A stretch of DNA of 63,898 bases from Muribaculaceae bacterium (GCA_017399915.1 JAFQAS010000016.1:1-63898); one strand, 5' to 3'; positions 51,240 to 61,487 are shown, counted from the stretch's first letter. The notes: generated by a model from the letters alone, not told the origin. Numbers and translations are program-made.

Positions 51240-51533
51240 TTAAATTGTTTGTTCTATATTCCACACGAATGCACGAAGCCCGAGTTTAGGCGTCGCAAGG
51301 TCCATTTCGTGAAGAATTTTGAGCACGCTTTCCACTCTATTGTCTTCTACTACGGTAATAATTGCAGATGCGAGTGAGGGCCAAGCGTGCGAGCCATAGT
51401 GAGGCTCGCCTTTAATGCTGCCGCGCCCTTGCACCTCTTGCCATGCAGTGAATCCACGGCAGTTGTTGCGCTCGAGCATGTCGACAATTCGCTCATAATA
51501 TGCTTGGTCAAATGTTATTAATATCGATTTCAT
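51240..51533 (-). CDS. PII-like small protein of the efflux operon
   Basis: A 97-residue protein with a ferredoxin-like PII/CutA-type pattern: KSILITFDQAYYERIVDMLE, CRGFTAWQEVQGRGS and SAIITVVEDNRVESVLKILH. The GxxGxGS-like loop recalls the T-loop region of PII proteins. It overlaps the RND pump gene by ATGA. Small PII-like proteins behind RND pumps recur in Bacteroidetes, suggesting that they sense a ligand or regulate the pump. No nucleotide-binding residues can be assigned with confidence. Confidence 0.85.
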   Translation of the reverse strand: MKSILITFDQAYYERIVDMLERNNCRGFTAWQEVQGRGSIKGEPHYGSHAWPSLASAIITVVEDNRVESVLKILHEMDLATPKLGLRAFVWNIEQTI

Positions 51534-54500
51534 TTTTGTTCGTCGTTAGGTAGTTGGTCATTTGTTTCGTTATCATTATTGTCGGCATTGTTGTCGTCGA
51601 TAACGATAGTTGAGTTGTTTTCAGAGGGAGATTCTATTTGTTTGTTCTCTTTCTTTGCGTTTTGCTTTTTAGCTTTACTTTTCTTCGCTTTCTTAGTCTT
51701 TTTGATGCCTTTAGCTTTGCGAAGCGCACGGCGAGTGCGTTTTACACCAAATGCGGCAAACAAACAATACATCGCAGGCACATAGAACAATGTGAGAAGG
51801 GTAGAGAATGTCAAACCGCCAATCACAGCTACACCCATTGGTTGCCACATTTCGGCACCTTGACCGGTGCTCACTGCCATCGGTACCATACCGAGGATTG
51901 TGGTCAATGCTGTCATCACGATAGGACGTAGACGTGATTCACCACCATCAATAACCGAACGACGAATTGATAATCCGCGTTCACGATTGAGTGTGATATA
52001 GTCAATGAGCACGATACCGTTTTTCACCACGATACCAATCAACATGATACCACCAATCATCGACATCACGTTGAGGTTGTGTCCGGTGAGGAATAGTAAC
52101 CCAAAGATACCGGTAAATGCAAATGGTATTGAGGTCATGATAATACTTGGATAAGAGTATGACTCAAATTGGGCCGCCATCACGATATATACCAAAATGA
52201 TGATAAGGAGTCCGAGCATCATCAAATCGCCAAACGATTCTTGTTGGTCTTCGTAGCTACCCGATAGTTCGATAGCGATGCCGGAAGGTAATTCCATTTT
52301 GTCGATAGCAGCTTGCGTTGTTTCGATTACTTTGTTCATTGGAACTTCACCCGATACAACGGCCGACACTGTGATAATGCGTTCACGGTCTTTACGCTCG
52401 ATAGTTGGGGGAGAGAAGCGTTCCACTACCGTACCCACATCTTTGATGCGTACGGCATTACCCGCAGAGCTATATATAAGAATGTTTTCGATGTCGGACA
52501 CCGATGTGCGGTGTTCGGGTGCATACATCACCTTAATGTCGTATTCTTCACCATCTTCACGATAGAGCGATGCAATGCTACCATTGATGCGGTTGCGCAC
52601 ATATGCAGCTGCCGTTTGAAGATTTAACCCGTAAATAGCTAATTTCTCGCGGTCGAAGTCAACTTGATATTCGGGTTGATAGTCGGAACGAGAGATGACA
52701 ATATCGGCAGTTCCTTTGGTGTTTTGAAGTACTTTCTTGAGTTGTTGAGCCACCGAGTCGGTTTCTTCAAAATCGTAGCCATAGATTTCGTAGTCGATAG
52801 TTGCTTGCCCACTCATGCCACTACCACGGCTACCCCCAACGTTTACTTGCGCTTTCTTGAATTCGGGGTAATTTTTGAGGTCTTGACGCATAAGCTCGGC
52901 AATTTCCACAATGCCACGTTCACGTTCTCCCGGATCGGACAACTTGATATTCATCGACACAATGTGTGAGCCATTGTCTTGAAGCGATGCAAATGTGTTA
53001 TCGCTCGAAGCTTGTCCGGTAGTGTAGTTCAACACTTTTATTTCGGGGTATTTCTTTGTCCATTCGTCTGAAAGTCGAGCGGTAACTTCGTCGGCAATTT
53101 CCACACGAGTACCGATTGGGAGTTCAAGCGATACACCTAATCGACCGTCGTCGGAAGTGGGGAAGAACTCGGTTCCCACAAACTTCAATAACCCGATTGA
53201 CGCAATAAAGATTGCCGTACACACGATAATTGTTGAGAATTTGTGGCGTACAACGAAGTCGAGTGAGCGACCATAAACATAGTCGATAAAATCGAGGAAT
53301 TTATTGATAGGAGTGAAGAAAATCTTGTAAACGATGCCGTGTTTCACATCTTTGCGAAGCAATTGAGAGCAAAGCATAGGAGTGAGCGACAATGCACATG
53401 TTGTTGAGATAATCATCATGATTGTTACCATCCAACCGAGTTGTTGGAACAATACACCTGTCATACCTGTAACGAGTGTCAATGGGAAGAACACCGCAAT
53501 CAAGGTGAGGGTAGAGGCGATAACCGATATACCCACCTCGTTGGTACCATGTACAGCGGCCTGCTTAGGATCACTACCACGCTCGATATGTGTTGTTACG
53601 TTTTCAAGTACCACAATGGCATCGTCGACCACCATACCAATCGAAATAGAGAGTGACGATAGAGATATGATGTTAAGACTCGTGCCTGTCATTGCCAAGT
53701 AGATAAACGACGCAATCAATGAGATAGGAATGGTGATACAGATAATCATTGTAGCACGCCAACGACCAAGGAAACTAAACACCACAATAACCACGAAGAG
53801 GAGTGCATATAACACAGTTTCAACGAGAGAGTTGATTGTGTTGCGGATATTGTCAGAGGTGTCGACGATGATACCAAGTTTTACATCGGCAGGAAGTCGT
53901 TTTTGTAGCGAAGGGAGCATCTCAAGCACTTTGTTTGAGATTTCAACAGAGTTGGCTCCCGATTGCTTTTGAATGATAATCATTGCACCTTTCTTGCCGT
54001 TGGTGTGAGTTTGTTGAGCGCGTTCTTCGAGTGAGTCGTCGATGCGGGCCACATCTTTGAGGAAGATGTTTTTGCCGTTTTGCGAGCCTACAACGATATT
54101 ACTCATCTGTTCGGGCGAATCAAACTCGCCTTGCACACGCAATGAATAAGTGTCGCTACCGATGTCGAATGAACCACCGGGAATGTTACGGTTTTCGGCG
54201 GCAACAATAGCCGAAATGCTTTCGATAGTGAGGTTATAAGCTTCAAGTTTAATAGGGTCGACATAGATGTGGATTTCGCGTTTTGGCGCACCTGAGATTG
54301 ACACCGAACCGACACCGTCGACACGAGCCAATGGGTTGGCTACAGCGTCGTCGAGAATTTTGTAAAGCCCCGGCATACTTTCTTCGGCTTGCACCGAAAG
54401 CATCAAGATAGGAATCATGTCGGTGCTAAACTTGAAGATGATGGGGTTTTCGGCATCATCGGGCAGGGCACTCTCCACCATATCCAGTTTGTCGCGCACA

Positions 54501-54820
54501 TCATTGGTGAGCGCATCGATATCGTAGCCGAACTCAAACTCAAGTGTGATCACCGAAATGTTTTCGCGCGATTTCGATGTGATGTGTTTGAGGTGTTCCA
54601 CTGAGTTGAGGGTATTTTCGAGCGGACGAGTAACGTTTTGCTCGATATCTTGAGCGCTTGCCCCGGGATATGAGGTCATTACCATGATGGTATTAGTTTC
54701 AATATCGGGGAAGAGGTCGATGGGTAGTGTTGAAAGCGAGAAAAGCCCCATGATGGTGATGGCAACGAAGCAGAGCGTTGTCATAATAGGACGTTTCACC
54801 GCACTTGAGTATATGCTCAT
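51530..54820 (-). CDS. RND-family efflux transporter, inner-membrane pump
   Basis: A 1096-residue HAE1/AcrB-like proton-driven pump with twelve membrane helices and two large periplasmic loops. The N-terminus AVKRPIMTTLCFVAITIMGL and the helix-4 motif SIGMVVDDAIVVLENV, with the proton-relay aspartates, are diagnostic. It exports drugs, bile acids or other amphiphiles together with the MFP and TolC proteins encoded just upstream. The C-terminus has an unusual tail of about 70 residues, first lysine-rich (KKTKKAKKSKAKKQNAKKEN), then Asn/Asp-rich. Confidence 0.95.
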   Translation of the reverse strand: MSIYSSAVKRPIMTTLCFVAITIMGLFSLSTLPIDLFPDIETNTIMVMTSYPGASAQDIEQNVTRPLENTLNSVEHLKHITSKSRENISVITLEFEFGYDIDALTNDVRDKLDMVESALPDDAENPIIFKFSTDMIPILMLSVQAEESMPGLYKILDDAVANPLARVDGVGSVSISGAPKREIHIYVDPIKLEAYNLTIESISAIVAAENRNIPGGSFDIGSDTYSLRVQGEFDSPEQMSNIVVGSQNGKNIFLKDVARIDDSLEERAQQTHTNGKKGAMIIIQKQSGANSVEISNKVLEMLPSLQKRLPADVKLGIIVDTSDNIRNTINSLVETVLYALLFVVIVVFSFLGRWRATMIICITIPISLIASFIYLAMTGTSLNIISLSSLSISIGMVVDDAIVVLENVTTHIERGSDPKQAAVHGTNEVGISVIASTLTLIAVFFPLTLVTGMTGVLFQQLGWMVTIMMIISTTCALSLTPMLCSQLLRKDVKHGIVYKIFFTPINKFLDFIDYVYGRSLDFVVRHKFSTIIVCTAIFIASIGLLKFVGTEFFPTSDDGRLGVSLELPIGTRVEIADEVTARLSDEWTKKYPEIKVLNYTTGQASSDNTFASLQDNGSHIVSMNIKLSDPGERERGIVEIAELMRQDLKNYPEFKKAQVNVGGSRGSGMSGQATIDYEIYGYDFEETDSVAQQLKKVLQNTKGTADIVISRSDYQPEYQVDFDREKLAIYGLNLQTAAAYVRNRINGSIASLYREDGEEYDIKVMYAPEHRTSVSDIENILIYSSAGNAVRIKDVGTVVERFSPPTIERKDRERIITVSAVVSGEVPMNKVIETTQAAIDKMELPSGIAIELSGSYEDQQESFGDLMMLGLLIIILVYIVMAAQFESYSYPSIIMTSIPFAFTGIFGLLFLTGHNLNVMSMIGGIMLIGIVVKNGIVLIDYITLNRERGLSIRRSVIDGGESRLRPIVMTALTTILGMVPMAVSTGQGAEMWQPMGVAVIGGLTFSTLLTLFYVPAMYCLFAAFGVKRTRRALRKAKGIKKTKKAKKSKAKKQNAKKENKQIESPSENNSTIVIDDNNADNNDNETNDQLPNDEQK

Positions 54821-54877
54821 AACCTATAAATTATATAGATGAATTGATATTAAAGAGTATGATTCAGTTTTGTGTGA

Positions 54878-55972
54878 TTATTTAGATGTTTCGGTTGCGT
54901 TGTCGTCATCACCTTCGCTTCGAGCATCTCGATTAATCACTTCGGCACGAGCTCCATGCTTGAGGTTGTGTTGACCGGTGATAACCACAAAATCGCCATC
55001 GGCAACACCCGAAATCACTTCATAAGAGTCGTCGATGCGTTGACCGAGCTCAACTTTGTTGTATGAAACAACGCCATTGTTGTAAACATAAACATATTTG
55101 TTGCCCGAACCGGCTTGTTTCACTACTGCACGATCGGGAACAACCACGTGTTTAGCACTTCCTAAGTTGATTAATACACGAGCAAACATGCCCGGTTTTA
55201 CTTTTTGGTTTCTATTGGCAATGCTCACTTCCACGCCAAAAGTGCGAGTCCTTGAGTCAACGGTTGGGTGAACTTTGGTGATTGTTCCGGCAAATGTTTC
55301 ATTGGGGTATACATCAAATTTCACATCAACCCCCATGCCACGTTTTATTTTGGCATAGTCGGTTTCGGTTACATATATCATCACATTAACCGAGGGACTG
55401 AGCTGTCCGATGGTTAAAATCGGGCTTCCGCCGGTCATATCGCCCGGGTCATAGTTGCGTGCTGTTACAACTCCTGAAATAGGCGATTTTAGCACGGTGT
55501 TTTCTACGACGTTGTTGTATTGGCTGGTGAGTGCATCAACTTCGGTTTTTGCCGCATCGACAGCTTGTTGAGTGCCGGCTCCGATTTCAAGAAGATTTAA
55601 TGCACGATTATATTCGATTTTTGCGTGGTTGAGGCGCACTTTTAATTGGTCTACATTTGTGGCGTCGAGAGTGACAAGTGTTTGCCCTTTCGCTACATTA
55701 TCGCCCACATCAACCGTGATGCTTTTAATACGATTTGGAGTAGAAGGGGATATATTGTTGATATTATCGGCTTCAACGGTAGCGGTGTATTCGTTGTCTT
55801 GCGCTACTTGGCTATATGAAACTTGTTTGATGTCGATCTTGGGAAGTTCTTCGGCCTTGGTAGTAGTAGAGTCGTTGATCTCTTGATTATCTGCCGATTC
55901 GCTGTTGGCAGAACAAGCCGAGAGCATGGCTGAGATAGCGATTGTGGCTAATGTTTTGTAGTATATTTTCAT
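54878..55972 (-). CDS. RND periplasmic adaptor (MFP) lipoprotein
   Basis: A 364-residue protein with a lipoprotein signal (AISAMLSACSANSES). The lipoyl/barrel-sandwich region is recognisable (VDVGDNVAKGQTLVTLDATN; VLKSPISGVVTARNYDPGDM), with a helical hairpin between its halves, then a beta-barrel and a membrane-proximal domain. It links the inner-membrane pump to the TolC channel. Gene order is tolC-like, adaptor, pump, PII-like, all on the minus strand with gaps of 41 and 57 bp and one overlap. Confidence 0.95.
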   Translation of the reverse strand: MKIYYKTLATIAISAMLSACSANSESADNQEINDSTTTKAEELPKIDIKQVSYSQVAQDNEYTATVEADNINNISPSTPNRIKSITVDVGDNVAKGQTLVTLDATNVDQLKVRLNHAKIEYNRALNLLEIGAGTQQAVDAAKTEVDALTSQYNNVVENTVLKSPISGVVTARNYDPGDMTGGSPILTIGQLSPSVNVMIYVTETDYAKIKRGMGVDVKFDVYPNETFAGTITKVHPTVDSRTRTFGVEVSIANRNQKVKPGMFARVLINLGSAKHVVVPDRAVVKQAGSGNKYVYVYNNGVVSYNKVELGQRIDDSYEVISGVADGDFVVITGQHNLKHGARAEVINRDARSEGDDDNATETSK

Positions 55973-56013
55973 ACGAAGTGATATGATATATTTAAGTCGT
56001 TAATGATTATGCT

Positions 56014-57471
56014 TTATTCTGAGATATTATATTTTTCAATATCGGTGTTACCCAACAGCAACTCGAGGTTGTTAGTGGCAATAAGATAATTATATATCGC
56101 TTGCAAGTAAGTGAGGCGAGTGTTGGTGAGTGCAAGTTGTGCGTCACGGAAGTCGAGATATGTAGCAGCTCCGATTTTGAAGCTTTTATCCATAATCTCA
56201 TGAGCGCGTTCGGCTTGTTTTACGTTTTCGGCACAAGCTGCAATTTGTTTCACATTGACATGAATGTTGTCGACCGCTAATTCCACTTGCATGTTTATTG
56301 CTTGTTCGAGGTTTTCGCGTTGGAAAGACATCTCTTCAACTTGAATTCGAGCTTGCTTTATTTTATTGTATCTTTGTCCGCCTTGGAATAATGGGAATGA
56401 AAGAGAAAGTCCGACAGTAGAGTAGGGGCTCCATCGGAAATTCTTCAAAGGATTGCCGTCCGACATCGAGGTCCAGTTATAGTTGGCAGTAAGAGCCAAT
56501 GTCGGATACCACGACATGCGTTGAATATCAAGGGCATCATTTAGTAATTGGGTTTGTATGTCAAGCATTTTCAAGTCGGAGTTTTGGTCAATCGACTTGT
56601 CGATGGCAAGAGTGTTTTCATACATTGTTTTTTCGTAGTCAGAAAGGGTTGTAGTGGGTTTAAAAGGCACATTTACGTCCATATTCATCAACAAGCAAAG
56701 TTGTAATCGAGCTTGCTTGATGGTAATTTCGCCTTGCATCAATTGTGGTTCGATATTTTTTACAGCCACTGAGGTGCGCAATACATCATATTCCGATGCT
56801 GCTCCGAGTTTGTGCTTTTTTGTGTAAATATCGTGAGTCTCTTTGGCATTTTCGTAGCTTTCGAGAATCACCTTATAAGAGTCTTCGGCAAGCAAAAGTG
56901 AATAATATGCCGTCTTTACTTGGTTTACCATGTCGAGGCGCGATTTTCGAGCCGCTTCCATTGATTGCAATATTTGAGTATCGCTTAACTTCAATGTTTT
57001 CCATAATTGGGGCGCTACGAGGGGCATCGATGCCGAGAATCCCATCGTATATGAGTTGTCAAGCCCCATTTTTATGCCACCGCCTCCCGAAGATTTGCTT
57101 GCGGCAGAGGTTGTAGGTGTTTCTTCGACTCCTTCCGATTCGCTTCCCTCTTCGGTAGTTCCGCTTGAGGCTCCGCCACCTAATGCACCCATGTTGAGAT
57201 ACATCACTTGCTTAGCAAGGGTGCGACTATATTGAGCATTGAAACTGATAGATGGGAGAAGTTGTCCCAATACTTCTTTATTGTAGTAATCCATTCGCTC
57301 AATTTCCATGTCGGCCACCTTGATAGAGGGGTTGTCGCTGAGGGCGATTGTGATACATTTATCGAGCGATAGCATAAGGGTGTCATTATAAGTAGCTTTT
57401 TGGGCTGCTCCAATGAACGCGATACCCATGCAAAGGGTTGTGAAAACTGCTTTAAGAGAAACTATTTTCAT
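56014..57471 (-). CDS. TolC-family outer-membrane channel
   Basis: A 485-residue protein with a signal peptide (AVFTTLCMGIAFIGAAQ) and the two TolC repeats, each with long periplasmic helices (for example KSRLDMVNQVKTAYYSLLLA; INMQVELAVDNIHVNVKQIA). A low-complexity Gly/Ser/Glu/Thr insertion lies at about residues 105-130, where outer-loop strands are expected. It is the first gene of the efflux operon. Confidence 0.93.
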   Translation of the reverse strand: MKIVSLKAVFTTLCMGIAFIGAAQKATYNDTLMLSLDKCITIALSDNPSIKVADMEIERMDYYNKEVLGQLLPSISFNAQYSRTLAKQVMYLNMGALGGGASSGTTEEGSESEGVEETPTTSAASKSSGGGGIKMGLDNSYTMGFSASMPLVAPQLWKTLKLSDTQILQSMEAARKSRLDMVNQVKTAYYSLLLAEDSYKVILESYENAKETHDIYTKKHKLGAASEYDVLRTSVAVKNIEPQLMQGEITIKQARLQLCLLMNMDVNVPFKPTTTLSDYEKTMYENTLAIDKSIDQNSDLKMLDIQTQLLNDALDIQRMSWYPTLALTANYNWTSMSDGNPLKNFRWSPYSTVGLSLSFPLFQGGQRYNKIKQARIQVEEMSFQRENLEQAINMQVELAVDNIHVNVKQIAACAENVKQAERAHEIMDKSFKIGAATYLDFRDAQLALTNTRLTYLQAIYNYLIATNNLELLLGNTDIEKYNISE

Positions 57472-57502
57472 ATATGTAATTATGTGTAGCTTAAAATTCT
57501 CA

Positions 57503-57510
57503 CAAAGTTA
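57503..57510 (-). promoter_or_regulatory. -7 box of the efflux operon
   Basis: TAACTTTG on the minus strand, 32 bp before the first ATG. No clear operator palindrome and no adjacent TetR/AraC-type regulator gene is seen. Confidence 0.5.
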
Positions 57511-57547
57511 ATTCAAATAAGTGGTATATATAATAAATAGGCGAAAA

Positions 57548-57587
57548 ATATTCCAAAATTGCCAAATAAATAGCAATTTTGGAATAT
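57548..57587 (-). terminator. Terminator of the threonine dehydratase gene
   Basis: A perfect 15-bp stem (ATATTCCAAAATTGC and complement), 10-nt loop, running into TTTTT on the minus strand. Confidence 0.88.
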
Positions 57588-57625
57588 AAGTATGGTTTTA
57601 GTGTATTTCCTCTTAAAAAAGGGGA

Positions 57626-58828
57626 CTAATTTATTACGCAATATCCCGCTTTGGTGAGCCCTTCGCGTAGGGTGTCGATGTGGTTATGGTTGAGGGTTTC
57701 AAGCTCGATGCGAAGAATACAACCATTAATTTCAGAACTTGCATTGATTCGCTCGTGAGATACCGATAAAATATTTCCACCCAAATCAGCGATGATATTG
57801 CACACTCCCGATAATTGTCCGGGCTTGTCGTAGAGGTCGATTTTGAAGGTGTAGTTGCGGCCACTCTTTGATAATCCACGAGTGATTACGCGACTAAGAG
57901 TGGTGACATCGATATTTCCCCCCGAAACCAAACATACAACTTTTTTCCCTTTGATAGGTACCTTATTAAACATTGCAGCAGCGACCGATACCGCACCGGC
58001 GCCTTCCGACACGATTTTGTGTTGCTCGAGAAGAGCGAGAATGGCGGCGGCGATTTCGTCGTCGCTCACTGTTACCACCTCGTCGACATATCTGTTACAC
58101 ATCTCAAACGTGTTTATTCCGGGCTCTTTCACCGCTATGCCATCGGCAATAGTTGATACCGCCGATAGATGTTGGATTTTCCCCTCTTGTAATGATGTAG
58201 CCATACTTGGAGCGCCCGATGATTGCACACCATAAACTTTAATATCGGGACGTAATGATTTTATCGCAAATGCCACACCCGAAATCAATCCACCACCTCC
58301 AATAGGGACGATAACGGCCTCTACGTCGGGCAATTCATCTAATATCTCGAGCCCGATAGTGCCTTGCCCGGCAATGACTTTGGGGTCGTCAAATGGGTGG
58401 ACAAACGTGTAGCCCATCTCATCGCGTAGCTGAATGGCTTTCATATAGGCATCATCGTAGACGCCCGGCACCAAACACACATCGGCGCCATAGCCTTTTG
58501 TCGCTTCCACCTTCGAGATCGGCGCCCCCGCAGGTAGGCAAATCAACGCTTTAATGCCGTTGTGTGACGCGCCAAAAGCCACTCCTTGAGCATGGTTGCC
58601 TGCCGAACAAGCGATCACCCCATGAGCTTTTTCCTCATCGGTGAGCTGTGATATTTTGTAGTATGCGCCACGCAACTTAAACGAACCCGTGTATTGCATA
58701 TTTTCGGGTTTGATGTATACATTAGCCTCGGTATTAAGTCGGCGCGACCAAATAAGTGGAGTTTTGCGCAACACTCCGCTCAACACGTTTCGTGCATTGT
58801 AAATTTCGTTTATATCGAGATTTGTCAT
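57626..58828 (-). CDS. ilvA: Threonine ammonia-lyase (threonine dehydratase)
   Basis: About 400 residues from ATG 58828; a GTG two codons earlier is less likely. It is a PLP enzyme deaminating threonine to 2-oxobutanoate. The Schiff-base lysine lies in YTGSFKLRGAYYK, the phosphate-binding loop is VPIGGGGLISG and CSAGNHAQGVAFGA is the serine/threonine loop. A single C-terminal ACT domain (about 325-400, KIDLYDKPGQLSGVCNIIAD) gives the short form, between biosynthetic ilvA and catabolic tdcB, so the physiological direction is not settled by sequence. It is monocistronic. Confidence 0.93.
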   Translation of the reverse strand: MTNLDINEIYNARNVLSGVLRKTPLIWSRRLNTEANVYIKPENMQYTGSFKLRGAYYKISQLTDEEKAHGVIACSAGNHAQGVAFGASHNGIKALICLPAGAPISKVEATKGYGADVCLVPGVYDDAYMKAIQLRDEMGYTFVHPFDDPKVIAGQGTIGLEILDELPDVEAVIVPIGGGGLISGVAFAIKSLRPDIKVYGVQSSGAPSMATSLQEGKIQHLSAVSTIADGIAVKEPGINTFEMCNRYVDEVVTVSDDEIAAAILALLEQHKIVSEGAGAVSVAAAMFNKVPIKGKKVVCLVSGGNIDVTTLSRVITRGLSKSGRNYTFKIDLYDKPGQLSGVCNIIADLGGNILSVSHERINASSEINGCILRIELETLNHNHIDTLREGLTKAGYCVIN

Positions 58829-58852
58829 AATCACTATATATTTTTAGCAATG

Positions 58853-58887
58853 CAAATATAATTATAATTTGCAAACGAGATGCAAAA
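58853..58887 (-). promoter_or_regulatory. Promoter of the threonine dehydratase gene
   Basis: TATATTTG at 58860-58853 on the minus strand, with TTTTG about 22 bp upstream, slightly beyond the usual spacing. Confidence 0.45.
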
Positions 58888-59026
58888 TTGAAAATAAAAA
58901 TATTCCTCAATGCAAATTGAAAGCAAAATAAGTGATTTTGTGAATAAATACAACAAATTAAAAGTATTTGCTTGCAAAATGTAAATATTTTTTATTCAAA
59001 ATTGTCGCATATTAAATTCTTTTTTG

Positions 59027-59034
59027 TATCTTTG
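59027..59034 (+). promoter_or_regulatory. -7 box of the malic enzyme gene
   Basis: TATCTTTG. The predicted leader is about 90 nt; I see no riboswitch-like fold in it. Confidence 0.5.
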
Positions 59035-59132
59035 CACTTGATAAGGAAGAAACGGTTGAAAAAATCGCACATATAAAGTGATTCTGAATAAAAATTATAA
59101 CACTACAACATAGACTTTAAATTGTATAGATT

Positions 59133-61427
59133 ATGTCAAAGGTAACAAAAGAAATGGCTCTCGATTACCACCGCGAAGGTAAATGCGGAAAAATCGAAGT
59201 GGTACCCACAAAGCCTTATTCATCACAAAGTGATTTGGCTCTCGCTTACTCTCCCGGAGTGGCATATCCATGTCTTGAAATTGAAGAACGTCCTGAGGAC
59301 GCTTATGAATATACCAGCAAGGGGAACCTTGTGGCGGTTATCTCTAATGGTACTGCCGTGCTTGGCTTGGGCGATATAGGTGCTCTTGCAGGCAAACCGG
59401 TGATGGAAGGAAAAGCATTGCTCTTTAAGATTTTTGCCGGCATCGACTGCTTCGACATCGAAGTTGATGAAAAAGACCCCGATAAATTCATTGAAATAGT
59501 TAAAGGTATATCTCCTACATTCGGAGGTATTAACCTCGAAGATATTAAAGCTCCCGAATGTTTTGAAATCGAACGCCGTTTGAAAGAGGAATGTAATATC
59601 CCTGTGATGCACGACGACCAACATGGCACTGCCATCATCTCGGCTGCAGGATTGCTCAACGCGCTCGAACTTCAAGGCAAAAAAATCGAAGAAGCAAAGC
59701 TCGTGGTAAATGGGGCAGGGGCTGCTGCCGTTTCTTGTACCCGCCTTTATATCGCGCTTGGCATCAAACCCGAAAATGTGGTGATGTGCGACAGTAAAGG
59801 TGTGTTGAACAAAAAACGCAAAAATCTCAATGCTCAAAAACTTGAGTTTGCTACCGACCGCGACATCGACACTCTCGAAGAAGCAATGAAAGATGCCGAT
59901 GTGTTCCTCGGATTGTCGGTTAAAGATGTTGTAACCACTGAGATGATACAATCAATGGCAAAAAATCCTATCGTGTTTGCTCTTGCCAATCCCGACCCCG
60001 AAATCGCTTATGACAAAGCTATCGCTTCGCGACACGATTTGATTTTTGCTACCGGACGTTCCGATTATCCAAACCAAATCAACAACGTGCTTGGGTTCCC
60101 ATATATCTTCCGTGGCGCGCTCGACTCAGGTGCTACAGCTATCAACGAAGAGATGAAACTCGCGGCAGTGCGTGCTATCGCTAAATTGGCAAAACAACCT
60201 GTGCCATCGGTAGTGAACGCTGCTTACAATATGACCGCACTCAAATTTGGTGCCGACTATATCCTTCCAAAACCTCTCGACCCACGATTGCTCACCACAG
60301 TGGCTCCTGCCGTGGCTAAGGCTGCGATGGAATCGGGTGTGGCTCGCCGCCCTATCGCCGATTGGGACGCATACTGTGCAAAACTTCGCCAGTTGATGGG
60401 CTACGACAATAAGTTGATGCGTCGTTTCACCGAAGAGGCAAAACGCAACCCAAAACGTGTGGTATTTGCCGAAGCAAACACCGACAATATGCTCCGTGCA
60501 GCAGCATCGGCAGCTCGTCAAGGCATTTGTATTCCTATCTTGCTCGGTAATGAAGAGATGATCGAAAAACGTGCCGCTCGATTGGGTGTGAATATCGAAG
60601 GCCTTGAAATTGTCAACCTCCGTCACGACCGCGAAGCCGACCGTCGTCATCGTTTCGCTACCATTCTTGCCGAAAAACGCCAACGTGCAGGTTTGACCTA
60701 TCTCGAAGCGCTCGAAAAAATGTTCGACCGCAACTACTTCGGTATGATGATGGTAGAGACAGGCGAAGCCGATGCGTTTATTGCCGGCACATACTCAGGT
60801 AGTCATCAAACAGGCGAAATCGCCAAAGAGGTGGTAGGTATCCGTCCAAGCTACAACCACTTCGCCACAATGCACATCATGAACACCAAGCGTGGTACTT
60901 ACTTCCTCGCCGATACAATGATTAACCAAGATAACGACGAAGATACATTGTTTGATATCGCTCGCTTGGCTCGTCACTCGGTTGAATACTTCGCTCACGA
61001 TCCCGTGATGGCGATGGTTTCTTATAGCAACTTCGGTTCAAACTGCGAAAACGAATGTCAACGCGTTCACTCAGTGGTTGACAAATTGCAAAAACGTTAT
61101 CCCGAATTGCCTATCGACGGTGAAATGCAAGTGCACTACGCGCTCAACAAAAAGTTGCGCGACGAAAACTTCCCATTCTCTCGTCTCAAAGGTCGTGATG
61201 TCAACACTCTCATATTCCCCAACCTTAGCGCTGCAAACACTGCTTATCGCATGATGCTCGAGCTTGGTGTGGCTGAGGCCATAGGCCCAATTCAAATGGG
61301 GTTGAACAAGCCTATCCACTTCATCGCTGTAGACTCAGAGGTGCGCGACATTATCAACCTCACCACTATCGCGGTTCTTGATGCTGCCGTACTCGAAAAA
61401 TCAGGGGGCAAAATGCAAGACAAATAA
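59133..61427 (+). CDS. maeB: Malic enzyme fused to phosphotransacetylase-like domain
   Basis: A 764-residue two-domain protein. Residues 1-425 are malic enzyme, oxidatively decarboxylating malate to pyruvate: AYSPGVAYPCLEI holds the catalytic tyrosine, VMEGKALLFKIFAGIDCFDI the lysine and acidic residues, VMHDDQHGTAI the metal site, and VVNGAGAAAVSC the dinucleotide-binding loop. Residues about 435-760 resemble phosphate acetyltransferase (VVFAEANTDNMLRAA; GTYSGSHQTGEIAKEVVGI). In characterised MaeB proteins this domain is not catalytic but senses acetyl-CoA. Monocistronic, with promoter and terminator. Confidence 0.96.
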   Translation: MSKVTKEMALDYHREGKCGKIEVVPTKPYSSQSDLALAYSPGVAYPCLEIEERPEDAYEYTSKGNLVAVISNGTAVLGLGDIGALAGKPVMEGKALLFKIFAGIDCFDIEVDEKDPDKFIEIVKGISPTFGGINLEDIKAPECFEIERRLKEECNIPVMHDDQHGTAIISAAGLLNALELQGKKIEEAKLVVNGAGAAAVSCTRLYIALGIKPENVVMCDSKGVLNKKRKNLNAQKLEFATDRDIDTLEEAMKDADVFLGLSVKDVVTTEMIQSMAKNPIVFALANPDPEIAYDKAIASRHDLIFATGRSDYPNQINNVLGFPYIFRGALDSGATAINEEMKLAAVRAIAKLAKQPVPSVVNAAYNMTALKFGADYILPKPLDPRLLTTVAPAVAKAAMESGVARRPIADWDAYCAKLRQLMGYDNKLMRRFTEEAKRNPKRVVFAEANTDNMLRAAASAARQGICIPILLGNEEMIEKRAARLGVNIEGLEIVNLRHDREADRRHRFATILAEKRQRAGLTYLEALEKMFDRNYFGMMMVETGEADAFIAGTYSGSHQTGEIAKEVVGIRPSYNHFATMHIMNTKRGTYFLADTMINQDNDEDTLFDIARLARHSVEYFAHDPVMAMVSYSNFGSNCENECQRVHSVVDKLQKRYPELPIDGEMQVHYALNKKLRDENFPFSRLKGRDVNTLIFPNLSAANTAYRMMLELGVAEAIGPIQMGLNKPIHFIAVDSEVRDIINLTTIAVLDAAVLEKSGGKMQDK

Positions 61428-61487
61428 CAGCACAAGACTTTCTTGACGCAAACGCTATTTGTTTCGACAGAAAGACAAAACGTAAGC

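Noticed and set aside
59035..59132. Riboswitch in the maeB leader
   Set aside because: The 98-nt leader is AT-rich with no strong stems and no terminator/antiterminator pair.
59223..59951. Open frame of 242 codons antisense to maeB
   Set aside because: Phe/His-rich shadow of a strongly conserved enzyme; no promoter or domain.
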